Shown piece after piece: positions 26,604 through 34,913 of a stretch of DNA of 64,000 nt. The DNA lies in the NCBI GenBank assembly GCA_902596365.1, contig CACJTT010000004.1, positions 22,376 through 86,375 on the forward strand, in the 5' to 3' direction. The DNA is from an uncultured Alphaproteobacteria bacterium. Lineage in GTDB: Bacteria > Pseudomonadota > Alphaproteobacteria > HIMB59 > GCA-002718135. Numbering within the stretch: position 1 is the first letter of the stretch; each line of letters opens with the position of its first letter. The notes under the pieces were generated by a model. That model was not told the origin of the DNA. It did no database searches and saw nothing but the letters and a program-made list of their open reading frames with translations. A program made the translations under genes and the position numbers.

Positions 26604-28232
26604 ATGTCAAAATCAATTTATGATGTAGCTATCATTGGTGGGGGGCATAATGGGCTTACCACAGCATGTTATTTGGCAAAAGCTGGCCTAAAAGTGGTAG
26701 TGGTAGAGAAACAAAGCTATGTTGGTGGAGCAGCTGTTAGTCGTGAAATACATCCAGGATGGACATATTCAAATTGCTCCTATGTATGTAGCTTATTACG
26801 TCCCGAGATTTTTAGAGATCTTGAATTATCAAAATATGGCCTTCAAATTATTCCTTACGAAGGAAGTGCATCAATGCTTGATGATGGAAGATACTATGCC
26901 CACTATAATGATCATGACTTAACTTATCGTTCAATAGCTCAATTTTCCAAAAAAGATGCAGAGGCTTATGATAGGTTTGGTAAAGATGTTATGAGACAAT
27001 GTAAAATAATAAAACCTCTTTTAAAAATGACACCTCCAGATCCTACGTCATTTGCGCCCAAAGATATAATGGGATTATTTGATTTTGCAAAATTTTTTGC
27101 GGCAAAAGATGAGCTAGGTGGTTTAGGAGAAAAAGAGATTTACGATACCATTCGTTTTTGGACAATGAGTGTACGAGATTATTTAGAGGAGTATTTTGAA
27201 TCTGATATTGTAAAAGCACATCTTGCTGGTTCTGCAATTATAGGTACTGCATTAGGCCCCTACTCTCCTGGATCTGCTTATGTCCTATTACATCATTATA
27301 TGGGTGAGGTTGATGGTACAGTTGGTGCTTGGGGATACTCAAGAGGAGGAATGGGATCTATAACAAAAGCAATGGCAGCTTCTTTAGAGGCCAGTGGTGG
27401 TGAGATAAAAGCAGGTTCGCCAGTTAATGAAATTTTAATTAAAAATAATAAAAGTTATGGGATGATTCTAGAGAATGGAGATGAAATTTATGCAAATAAA
27501 ATTGTTTCCAATCTTGATGTAAAAAGAACTTTTCTTAAAGTGGTCGAGAAAAAAGAATTACCAGAAGATTTTTATAATGCAGTAAAGAAATTTAAAATTA
27601 GAGGTTCATCAGGAAAGTTAAATATAGCATTAGATGATCTTCCAATTTGGAAAAGTATTCCTGAAGGAGATCCAGCAGGAACAGGAGATCTTCATATTAC
27701 ACAAAGTATAGAAGAGATGGAGGGCGCTTATGATGATTGGAAAGATGGTAGGTGGTCATCCTTGCCTTATGTAGACATGTGTATTCCAAGTATTAATGAC
27801 CCTACTATGGCTCCTCAAGGAAAACATTATATGTCTGTATTTGTTCAATATGTGCCTTACAACTTAGCTGATGGAGGATGGACAGAAGAAAAAAGATTAG
27901 AATTTGGTAAACATGTTATGAGAAGGATAGGGAACTATTCAACAAATTTTAACGATATAATTAATCATGCAGAAATAAGAACACCAAAAGAATTAGAGCA
28001 AGAAGTAGGTTTAACTGAAGGTAATATCTTCCAGGGAGAACTTACTATGGATCAATTAATGTTTAATAGACCAATCCCAGGCTATGCTCAGTATAAAACC
28101 CCAATTAAAAATCTATACATGTGTGGGTCTAGCACTCATCCAGGTGGAGGAGTAATGGGTGCTCCTGGCGCGAATGCAGCGAGAGAAATTTTAATAGATT
28201 TAAAAAAACAGATTAACACACATTATATATGA
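26604..28232 (+). CDS. NAD(P)/FAD-dependent oxidoreductase, PYROXD2/phytoene-desaturase-like
   Basis: Flavoprotein of the amine-oxidase/CrtI superfamily, 542 residues. FAD-binding DVAIIGGGHNGLTTACYLAK is near residue 6, followed by VVVEKQSYVGGAAVSREIHP. A C-terminal FAD segment reads LYMCGSSTHPGGGVMGAPGA. The family is called pyridine nucleotide-disulfide oxidoreductase domain protein 2, with no firm substrate in bacteria. Carotenoid desaturation is unlikely because no carotenoid genes are nearby. It heads a rightward run whose genes overlap or abut (flavoprotein 2, GcvT-like, acyl-CoA dehydrogenase, acyl-CoA synthetase, CaiD-like), under palindrome site 2. Oxidation of a methylated amine or its derivative is my inference. 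Confidence 0.82.
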   Translation: MSKSIYDVAIIGGGHNGLTTACYLAKAGLKVVVVEKQSYVGGAAVSREIHPGWTYSNCSYVCSLLRPEIFRDLELSKYGLQIIPYEGSASMLDDGRYYAHYNDHDLTYRSIAQFSKKDAEAYDRFGKDVMRQCKIIKPLLKMTPPDPTSFAPKDIMGLFDFAKFFAAKDELGGLGEKEIYDTIRFWTMSVRDYLEEYFESDIVKAHLAGSAIIGTALGPYSPGSAYVLLHHYMGEVDGTVGAWGYSRGGMGSITKAMAASLEASGGEIKAGSPVNEILIKNNKSYGMILENGDEIYANKIVSNLDVKRTFLKVVEKKELPEDFYNAVKKFKIRGSSGKLNIALDDLPIWKSIPEGDPAGTGDLHITQSIEEMEGAYDDWKDGRWSSLPYVDMCIPSINDPTMAPQGKHYMSVFVQYVPYNLADGGWTEEKRLEFGKHVMRRIGNYSTNFNDIINHAEIRTPKELEQEVGLTEGNIFQGELTMDQLMFNRPIPGYAQYKTPIKNLYMCGSSTHPGGGVMGAPGANAAREILIDLKKQINTHYI

Positions 28233-29707
28233 AAAAATTTGATGTTATAATTATAGGTGGCGGGCATAATGGTTTAGTCGCAGCATGTGTTTTATCAAAA
28301 AAAGGAAAAAAAGTTCTAGTAATAGAAAAGAATGAAAAATTAGGAGGTCTTGCTAACTATGCAGAATCGTTGAGTTATATTTCTAAAGAAGTAATAGATG
28401 AACTAAATATTAAAATTGAAAAAAATGTAAGTGAAAATTTTATTTCTGCTTTATCTGAAGATTTAAATCATACTGTACTAAAGATAAATGATAGTAAAAA
28501 TATTGAATTTTTACAAACTAGTGCAAGTAATTCTGATCAAAAAAATTTTATTAACTTAATTAATAAATATAATTTATTTGCCAGAACCTTGAGGTCATTC
28601 ATGTTTAAAAGACCCCCAAGAGTTAAATCAGGTTCAAGATCTGATATTTGGCAATTATTTTCTATGGGTTTTAAGGTTAGACGTCTTGGTAAAAAAAACA
28701 TGCGGGAATTATTACGTGTGATTGGCTTAAATATTGCAGATGATTTAGAGGATAATATAGAAAGCAATACTTTGAAGGGATTAATGTCTAATGAGGCTGT
28801 TATTGGAACAAATCTTGGTGCAAGATCTCCTGGCTCTATACTAAACTTATTGTATAACCAAGCTACAAACAATTCATTATTTAGAATTAATAAATTCAAT
28901 ACAAACTCTTTCTTAAATATTATTGAGAACATTTGTAAAAAAAATAATGTTGAAATTCAAACTAATAAGACAGTAGAAAAAATTAATATTTTAAATCAAA
29001 ATGTTAATTCAGTTTTGCTTAATACAGGAGAAGTAATTGAAACATCTGCAATAATCTCAAATACTGACCCCAAAACTACATATTTAGAATTAGTTGGAGC
29101 CTCTAATCTTGATACAGACTTCATTAGAAGAACTAAAAATTATCGTACCAAAGGTACAGTGGCAAAAGTTAATATTGAATTTGAAAGTGAGATAAAAATT
29201 AAAAATTTAGACTCAAGTTATTCATCCGGTAAATTTGTTTATGCGCCAGATATAAAATATATTGAACACGCTTTTAATGACAATAAGTATAATAAATTAT
29301 CATTAAATCCTTGTTTAGAATTTTACATTAATAAAAATCAATTATCTGCTAATGTCTACTTTATTCCTTATCTAATCAACTCTTCGCATGATAAAGAAAA
29401 AATATTATCAAATGTTAAATTGATTTTGGAAAAATTTATTGAGGAAAATCAAATTATTTCTTCGATAATTGAAACACCTAATGATATTGAAAATAAATAT
29501 AATATATACGGTGGTCACTGGAGTCATGGAGATATGGAAATAGATCAGCTATTAATGATGCGTCCATTTTATGGGTCCTCCCAATATTCCACTCCTATTA
29601 ATGGCTTATATCTTTGTAGTGCGGGTACACATCCAGGAGGAGGTATCACAGGCATTAATGGCATTAATGCTGCAAAACAATTACTGAAGGTCCAAGGCAA
29701 TGGATAA
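28229..29707 (+). CDS. Second PYROXD2/CrtI-like flavoprotein, shortened
   Basis: A 492-residue paralogue of the preceding protein, with a 4-base ATGA overlap. FAD motif DVIIIGGGHNGLVAACVLSK and VLVIEKNEKLGGLANYAESL lie at the N-terminus, and the C-terminal LYLCSAGTHPGGGITGINGI is retained. The region just after the GG motif is shorter and divergent from the first copy: the usual 'P-G-W-x-Y-S' stretch is missing, and YISKEVIDELNI follows directly. The overlap and shared ends suggest the two flavoproteins form a hetero-oligomer or act consecutively. No frameshift is apparent, so this looks like divergence and not decay. Substrate unknown. Confidence 0.78.
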   Translation: MKKFDVIIIGGGHNGLVAACVLSKKGKKVLVIEKNEKLGGLANYAESLSYISKEVIDELNIKIEKNVSENFISALSEDLNHTVLKINDSKNIEFLQTSASNSDQKNFINLINKYNLFARTLRSFMFKRPPRVKSGSRSDIWQLFSMGFKVRRLGKKNMRELLRVIGLNIADDLEDNIESNTLKGLMSNEAVIGTNLGARSPGSILNLLYNQATNNSLFRINKFNTNSFLNIIENICKKNNVEIQTNKTVEKINILNQNVNSVLLNTGEVIETSAIISNTDPKTTYLELVGASNLDTDFIRRTKNYRTKGTVAKVNIEFESEIKIKNLDSSYSSGKFVYAPDIKYIEHAFNDNKYNKLSLNPCLEFYINKNQLSANVYFIPYLINSSHDKEKILSNVKLILEKFIEENQIISSIIETPNDIENKYNIYGGHWSHGDMEIDQLLMMRPFYGSSQYSTPINGLYLCSAGTHPGGGITGINGINAAKQLLKVQGNG

Positions 29708-30887
29708 TACACTGTCATTTACTAAACCCCTTTTAGAAACGCCTTTTCATAAAAGAACTTTTGAAGCTTGTTATAATAATGATTGGTATCGTTGGGCTGG
29801 ATATAAAATTGCAAGAGAATATTCTAATACAGAACTAGAATACACTTCTATGCGAAATACAGCAGGAGTTTTAGATATAACGCCAATGCACAAATATGAC
29901 ATCAAAGGAAAAGATGCTATCAAATTTGTAGATAAATTAGTCACAAGAGATGTAACACAAATTAAACCTAATCAAGTAATGTATATTATTTGGTGTAATG
30001 AAGACGGAAATGTTATCGATGATGGTACTGTCTTTTGTTTTGACAAACATCATTTACGAATCTTTTGCGCAGAGAGAAACCTGAATTGGTTTTCAGATAC
30101 AGCTATTGGTTTTGACGTTGAAGTTAAAGATGTTAGTGACTCTATTGCTGCTTTAGCATTTCAAGGACCCCTTTCTTGTAAAATTTTACATTTATTAAAT
30201 GTTAAGAATATAGAAAATCTAAAGCCATTTTTCTTTGATAATTTTAACCTTAATGGCTCAAAAGTTACTATATCAAGAACAGGATTTTCTGGAGATTTAG
30301 GTTATGAAATATGGTGCAACCCTGAAGAAGCAATTAATGTTTGGGACTCATTATTTAAATTTAATAGAGACTATAAAATATTACCTGCAGGTATGAATGC
30401 TCTAGAAATGGTTAGAATTGAAGCAGGTTTTATTCAACCGAATGCAGACTTTATGTCTGCAGAACAAGCATTGAGACCAAATAGAATGAGGACTCCATTT
30501 GAACTAGGTATGGGCTGGTTAGTAGATTTAAATAAAAACTACTTTACTGGAAAAAGAATTCTAAATGATCTGAAGAAAAAACCTTTAACTAAAAAATTAG
30601 TTGGATTAGATATTCAAGGTGATAAACCTGCTATTGGCTCAGTATTATACGATAAAAACAGAAAAGAAATTGGAATTGTTACAGCTGGTATGTGGTCACC
30701 AAGCTTAAAATCAAATATAGCTTTTGGTTATGTTGATAATCACCATATGAAAATTGGCTCAAAAGTTTTCGCTGAAATATATCATCCTGAAGAATTAGAG
30801 TATAAAAAAATATGGGCTGAGTGTTTAGTTGTAAAAAAACAGTTTTTTAATCCGCAAAGACGGCATAAAGTACCAGCTGATATATAA
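29700..30887 (+). CDS. GcvT-like aminomethyltransferase / folate-dependent demethylase family protein
   Basis: Glycine-cleavage T-protein fold, 395 residues. Seen: the N-terminal YTSMRNTAGVLDITPMHKYD near residue 50, ISRTGFSGDLGYEIWC near 196, and the folate-pocket segment LPAGMNALEMVRIEAGFIQP near 232, then GMGWLVDLNK and a C-terminal barrel (GIVTAGMWSPSLKSNIAFGY). Relatives include GcvT itself, DMSP demethylase DmdA and the folate domains of sarcosine and dimethylglycine dehydrogenases. With no GcvH or GcvP nearby, and coupled by an 8-base overlap to two flavoproteins, it more likely captures a one-carbon unit released from an N- or S-methyl group. DmdA identity cannot be decided from sequence by eye. 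Confidence 0.82.
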   Translation: MDNTLSFTKPLLETPFHKRTFEACYNNDWYRWAGYKIAREYSNTELEYTSMRNTAGVLDITPMHKYDIKGKDAIKFVDKLVTRDVTQIKPNQVMYIIWCNEDGNVIDDGTVFCFDKHHLRIFCAERNLNWFSDTAIGFDVEVKDVSDSIAALAFQGPLSCKILHLLNVKNIENLKPFFFDNFNLNGSKVTISRTGFSGDLGYEIWCNPEEAINVWDSLFKFNRDYKILPAGMNALEMVRIEAGFIQPNADFMSAEQALRPNRMRTPFELGMGWLVDLNKNYFTGKRILNDLKKKPLTKKLVGLDIQGDKPAIGSVLYDKNRKEIGIVTAGMWSPSLKSNIAFGYVDNHHMKIGSKVFAEIYHPEELEYKKIWAECLVVKKQFFNPQRRHKVPADI

Positions 30888-30888
30888 A

Positions 30889-32040
30889 ATGGAGTTTAAT
30901 TTTACAGAAGAGCAAAATCTTTTAATAAATACAACTAATGCTTTTGTTAAAACAGAATTACTTCAACATGAAGAACTTTTAGAAAAAACAAATAATCTAC
31001 CAAAAGAATTATATGATGAAATTAAGCAAAAAAGTATTGAAGCTGGTTTGTATGCTTGCAATATGCCAGTCGAACATGGTGGAGGTGGCTTAAATGCTTT
31101 TGATTTAACTTTAGTTGAAAAACATTTAGGTTTTGCATCTCTTGCCTTAGCTGAAATTGCATGGCGTCCACAAAATATCTTAATGGCTTGCGAAGGTGAA
31201 TTAATTGATCAATACTTAAAACCTGCCATTACTGGTGAAAGAAAAGATTGTATTGCGATGACTGAGCCTGAGGCTGGTTCTGATCTTAGAGGAATGAAAA
31301 CAAATGCAAAAAAAGATGGTGATGATTGGATAATCAATGGAACTAAACATTTTATATCAAATGCTCATATTTCAGATTTTGTCGTTTTATTTGCATCAAC
31401 TGGAACAGATGAACAAGGAAGAAATTTATTATCATGTTTCTTAGTGGACCTTCATCAAAAAGGTGTTGAAGTAGCTAAAGGCTATGACTGTGTTTCTCAT
31501 AGAGGATATGTAAATAATGTTATCAATTTTAATGACTGTAGAATACCTGGAAAAAACATTTTAGGTGAAAAAGATAAAGGTTTTGAATTGATGAATGTTT
31601 GGTTAGAGGCAACTAGATTAACTGTTGCAGCAACTTCTGTTTCGAGAGCTGAAAGAGCATTTGATATTGCGCTTGACTGGTCCGCTAATAGAAAACAATT
31701 TGGAAAAGTAATAGGAAAGTTTCAAGGTGTTTCTTTTAAATTAGCAGATATGGCTACAAATATTAAAGCTGCAAATCTAATGTTACTTGAGTCTGCATGG
31801 AAGATTGATCAAAAAACTCTTTCCTCACAAGATGCAGCAATGACAAAATTATTCTGCACAGAAATGCTTGGTAAAGTATCAGATGAAGCAATCCAAATAT
31901 GTGGAGGAATGGGTTTGATGTCTGATATACCTTTAGAAAGAATCTGGCGTGATGCTCGAATAGAGAGAATTTGGGAAGGTACAAGTGAAATCCAAAGACA
32001 TATTATCTCAAGATCTTTATTAAGACCTCTTGGGGCTTAA
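30889..32040 (+). CDS. Acyl-CoA dehydrogenase family protein
   Basis: Acyl-CoA dehydrogenase of 383 residues. Typical segments: CIAMTEPEAGSDLRGMKTNA near residue 122, WIINGTKHFISNAHISDF near 145, and the C-terminal ICGGMGLMSDIPLERIWRDA and RIERIWEGTSEIQRHIISRS with the usual catalytic Glu position. It starts 1 base after the GcvT-like gene and the following acyl-CoA synthetase starts 4 bases after its stop. It is clearly different from the acyl-CoA dehydrogenase at 24713, so the region holds two. With the CaiD-like hydratase downstream, a substrate such as gamma-butyrobetainyl-CoA fits. Confidence 0.86.
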   Translation: MEFNFTEEQNLLINTTNAFVKTELLQHEELLEKTNNLPKELYDEIKQKSIEAGLYACNMPVEHGGGGLNAFDLTLVEKHLGFASLALAEIAWRPQNILMACEGELIDQYLKPAITGERKDCIAMTEPEAGSDLRGMKTNAKKDGDDWIINGTKHFISNAHISDFVVLFASTGTDEQGRNLLSCFLVDLHQKGVEVAKGYDCVSHRGYVNNVINFNDCRIPGKNILGEKDKGFELMNVWLEATRLTVAATSVSRAERAFDIALDWSANRKQFGKVIGKFQGVSFKLADMATNIKAANLMLLESAWKIDQKTLSSQDAAMTKLFCTEMLGKVSDEAIQICGGMGLMSDIPLERIWRDARIERIWEGTSEIQRHIISRSLLRPLGA

Positions 32041-32044
32041 TTTT

Positions 32045-34084
32045 GTGAACTTAAATAAATTATTTAGACCAAAAAAACTTGCAATAATTGGTGGTTACTG
32101 GGCTGATTTTGTTTTTGATGAAAATATAAAGATTGGCTTTAAAGGAAAAATTTGGCACATCAATCCTAAAAGAAGCAGTTCAAAAAAAAAGAAATATTAT
32201 AAAAGTTTAGCTGAATTACCTTCAATCCCTGATTGTGTTTATATTGCAGTTTCAAATGATTTGACAATTAAATTAATGAAAGATATTTCTGATATGGGTG
32301 CTGGAGGAGCTGTATGCTTAGCTTCAAGATTTTCAGAATTAAATAATTTAGAAGGCAAAGAAAAAACAAAAAAATTAGTAGCCAATTCTGGCAAAACTCC
32401 TTTTTTAGGTCCTAATTGCTATGGATTTATTAATTACTTTGATAAAGTTTCAGTATGGTCAGATCAAGTTGCGGGTAGTCAAACAAACAAAGGTGTAGCT
32501 ATTATTTGTCAAAGTGGAACTATTGGAAACACAATTAGCTTTAATCACAGATCTCTTCCAATAGGATATATCATATCATTAGGAAATCAGGCCAAGATAA
32601 GTATCGAGGATACAATTGAATATGCTCTAAAAGATAAAAGAGTTACTGCAATAGGTATATATGCTGAGGGTTTTACTAGCATTAATAAACTAATTAGAGT
32701 TTTAAAAATCTCCAAAGAAAAAAAAATCCCAATAGCGATAGTAAAAGTTGGTAGATCTAAAGTTGCATCCGAGACAATTTTAACTCATACAGGCTCATTA
32801 AGTGGCAAAGAAAATATTTATGATGCTTTATTTAAAAGAATGGGAGTTGCCAGATGTGAATCTTTATCAGAACTTACAGAGTTACTTAAATATTTTCATA
32901 CCCATGGGGTTATCTCAAATGATCAAATATCAATTATGGGTCCCTCAGGTGGAGATATGGCAATGTTAGGAGATGCTGCAGAAACTTTAAATTTAAAATT
33001 TGGAAAAATTAAACCACAAATTAAAACTGATCTAAAAAAAGTAAATCATCCAGATGTAATAGTTTCTAATCCTTTCGATATGCAAACATATAACTGGAAT
33101 GATCCTGATAATATTGAAAAAACATTCAAAATTTTTTTTAAAAATAATTTTAGTTCAATAAGCCTAATGCTTGATTTTCCAAATATTGAAAAATGCGATA
33201 CTGATGAGTGGGATGCAATAGTTGATAAATTTATAAAAGTTGCAAAAAAATATAAAAATGGAAGCCTCATCTCTTCATTATCAGACACAATGCCAAAACA
33301 TATTAGAGATAAATGTATTAATAATGGAATTTCACCTCTTCAAGGAATGAAAGAGGCTTTATTCACAATTAAAAAAGCAATAGAAATTGGAAGTATTTGG
33401 AAGAATGAATCTGCTGTAAAAAACTATAAAATAAAGAATAATAATAAAAATATTAAAACTTACTCTGAATTTGAGTCAAAAAAATTTCTAAAAAAAATTG
33501 GAATTAAAACCCCTAAAGGAATAATTTCAAATAAAATTAAATTAAAAAAAGATAGTGCTAAAATTGGTTTTCCATTAGTTGCTAAAATTCACTCAAACCA
33601 AATTTTTCACAAATCTGAACATAATGGTGTCATAACTAATATTAAAAATATTAATGAATTAGTGTCCAAAACAAAAAAATTTAAAAATCAAATTTTATTA
33701 GAGAAAATGGTCAAAGATTCACTAATAGAAATTTTAGTAGGAATTAAAATTGATGATGAATTTGGTCCTGTAATAGTAATTGGCGCAGGAGGAATTTATA
33801 CAGAACTAATTAGAGAGACTAAAACTTTATTATTACCATTAACAAAAAAAGATATTCAAAATGAATTAAAAAATATGAAAATAGGTAAGATATTATTTGG
33901 TTACAGAAATCAAGATAGAGCGGATATCGATAGTTTAATTAAAGCAATATTTTCATTATCTAAATTTGCTGAAAAAAATATCAATAAATTACACGAAATA
34001 GAAATTAATCCACTAATAGTTTGTAAAAAAAATAAAGGTGTGTTTGCAGTAGATGCACTAATACATTATTTTGAAGAATTATGA
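32045..34084 (+). CDS. Acyl-CoA synthetase (NDP-forming), acetate--CoA ligase family
   Basis: Single-chain ADP/NDP-forming CoA ligase. Domain order: CoA-binding Rossmann domain from residue 1 (FRPKKLAIIGGYW, FLGPNCYGFINY), a succinyl-CoA-synthetase-like domain (ICQSGTIGNTISF) with the phospho-histidine motif THTGSLSG near residue 248, and a C-terminal ATP-grasp domain (SEFESKKFLKKIGIKTP, GFPLVAKIHS, VIVIGAGGIYTELIRE, HEIEINPLIVCKK). I prefer the GTG at 32045; a TTG 15 bases upstream would overlap the previous gene. In this operon it probably activates a carboxylate such as gamma-butyrobetaine or carnitine to its CoA ester (inference). Confidence 0.86.
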   Translation: MNLNKLFRPKKLAIIGGYWADFVFDENIKIGFKGKIWHINPKRSSSKKKKYYKSLAELPSIPDCVYIAVSNDLTIKLMKDISDMGAGGAVCLASRFSELNNLEGKEKTKKLVANSGKTPFLGPNCYGFINYFDKVSVWSDQVAGSQTNKGVAIICQSGTIGNTISFNHRSLPIGYIISLGNQAKISIEDTIEYALKDKRVTAIGIYAEGFTSINKLIRVLKISKEKKIPIAIVKVGRSKVASETILTHTGSLSGKENIYDALFKRMGVARCESLSELTELLKYFHTHGVISNDQISIMGPSGGDMAMLGDAAETLNLKFGKIKPQIKTDLKKVNHPDVIVSNPFDMQTYNWNDPDNIEKTFKIFFKNNFSSISLMLDFPNIEKCDTDEWDAIVDKFIKVAKKYKNGSLISSLSDTMPKHIRDKCINNGISPLQGMKEALFTIKKAIEIGSIWKNESAVKNYKIKNNNKNIKTYSEFESKKFLKKIGIKTPKGIISNKIKLKKDSAKIGFPLVAKIHSNQIFHKSEHNGVITNIKNINELVSKTKKFKNQILLEKMVKDSLIEILVGIKIDDEFGPVIVIGAGGIYTELIRETKTLLLPLTKKDIQNELKNMKIGKILFGYRNQDRADIDSLIKAIFSLSKFAEKNINKLHEIEINPLIVCKKNKGVFAVDALIHYFEEL

Positions 34085-34857
34085 GTGAACCAATCAAAAC
34101 TAAAATTATAGACTCAATTCTTGAAGTTACAATTGATAGACCAAAAGCTAATGCTATTGATGCTAAGACAAGTATAATTTTAGGTAATATATTTTCTGAT
34201 TTTAGAGATAACCCTAATCTTAAAGTAGCTATTATTACTGGTGGTGGAGAAAAATTTTTTTCAGCAGGATGGGATCTTAAGGCTGTTAATGAAGGAGAAG
34301 CAGCGGATGCTGATTATGGTTTAGGAGGATTTGGTGGTTTACAAGAATTACCAAATATGAACAAACCTATTATTGCTGCAATAAATGGTATTGCTTGTGG
34401 TGGCGGTTTCGAAATAATGATTTCAGCAGATATAATAATAGCTTCTGAACATGCAACATTTGCATTACCTGAAATTAATGTAGGAGTTGTTGCAGATGCT
34501 GCTACAATAAAATTAAGAAGAAGAATTCCTTATCACGTAGCAGTAGAGTTTTTAATGACTGGAAGATGGATGGACACAAAAGAAGCGAAGCATTGGGGTT
34601 TGATTAATGAAATTGTTAACAAAGATGAGCTATTAAAAAGAGCTTGGGAAGTAGCAGAAAAAATTTCAAAAGGACCTAATTTAATTTATTCTTCAATTAA
34701 AGAAGTTTTGCGTGAAACAGAAAATGAAAAAGAAATACCTTCTTTTGAAATTCTAAGATCGTTAGAAACTGTTAAAAAAGTCTATGGCAGTCAGGATTTA
34801 AAAGAAGGAGCATCTTCATTTGTGAAAAAAACTGATCCTAAATGGCAAGATAAGTAA
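34081..34857 (+). CDS. CaiD-like crotonase (carnitinyl-CoA dehydratase / crotonobetainyl-CoA hydratase)
   Basis: Crotonase-fold hydratase of 258 residues with strong similarity to E. coli CaiD at the N-terminus: ILEVTIDRPKANAIDAKTS, VAIITGGGEKFFSAGWDLKA, then GGGFEIMISADIIIASEHAT. The two catalytic glutamates expected for the family are kept, in FALPEINVGVV and in VAVEFLMTGRWMDTKEA. The glycine pair after the first, usual in CaiD, is replaced by ADAATI, an odd change near the oxyanion region. It overlaps the acyl-CoA synthetase gene by 4 bases and would interconvert crotonobetainyl-CoA and L-carnitinyl-CoA. Confidence 0.85.
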   Translation: MSEPIKTKIIDSILEVTIDRPKANAIDAKTSIILGNIFSDFRDNPNLKVAIITGGGEKFFSAGWDLKAVNEGEAADADYGLGGFGGLQELPNMNKPIIAAINGIACGGGFEIMISADIIIASEHATFALPEINVGVVADAATIKLRRRIPYHVAVEFLMTGRWMDTKEAKHWGLINEIVNKDELLKRAWEVAEKISKGPNLIYSSIKEVLRETENEKEIPSFEILRSLETVKKVYGSQDLKEGASSFVKKTDPKWQDK

Positions 34858-34875
34858 TAAAAATAACAATTTTCA

Positions 34876-34891
34876 TTGAATGCTTATTCAG
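34876..34891. promoter_or_regulatory. Palindromic operator TTGAAT-GCTT-ATTCAG (site 3)
   Basis: TTGAATGCTTATTCAG has one mismatch in its arms. Its reverse complement, CTGAATAAGCATTCAA, differs from site 1 (15655-15670) at only one base, including an identical AAGC centre. It lies in the 56-base gap between the CaiD-like gene and the aminotransferase gene, 22 bases before the ATG at 34914, so it probably marks a separate promoter for the aminotransferase, MFS, GNAT and HD genes. Confidence 0.6.
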
Positions 34892-34913
34892 CGAATGATA
34901 CTGTATTTTTATA

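Noticed and set aside
26604..29707. Carotenoid (phytoene desaturase) pathway
   Set aside because: The two flavoproteins have the CrtI-like fold, but there is no crtB, crtE or other carotenoid gene and the context is amine and acyl-CoA metabolism.
29700..30887. Glycine cleavage system T-protein or DMSP demethylase DmdA as a firm call
   Set aside because: No gcvH or gcvP is nearby, and the residues separating DmdA from other GcvT-fold proteins cannot be judged without an alignment, so only the family is given.
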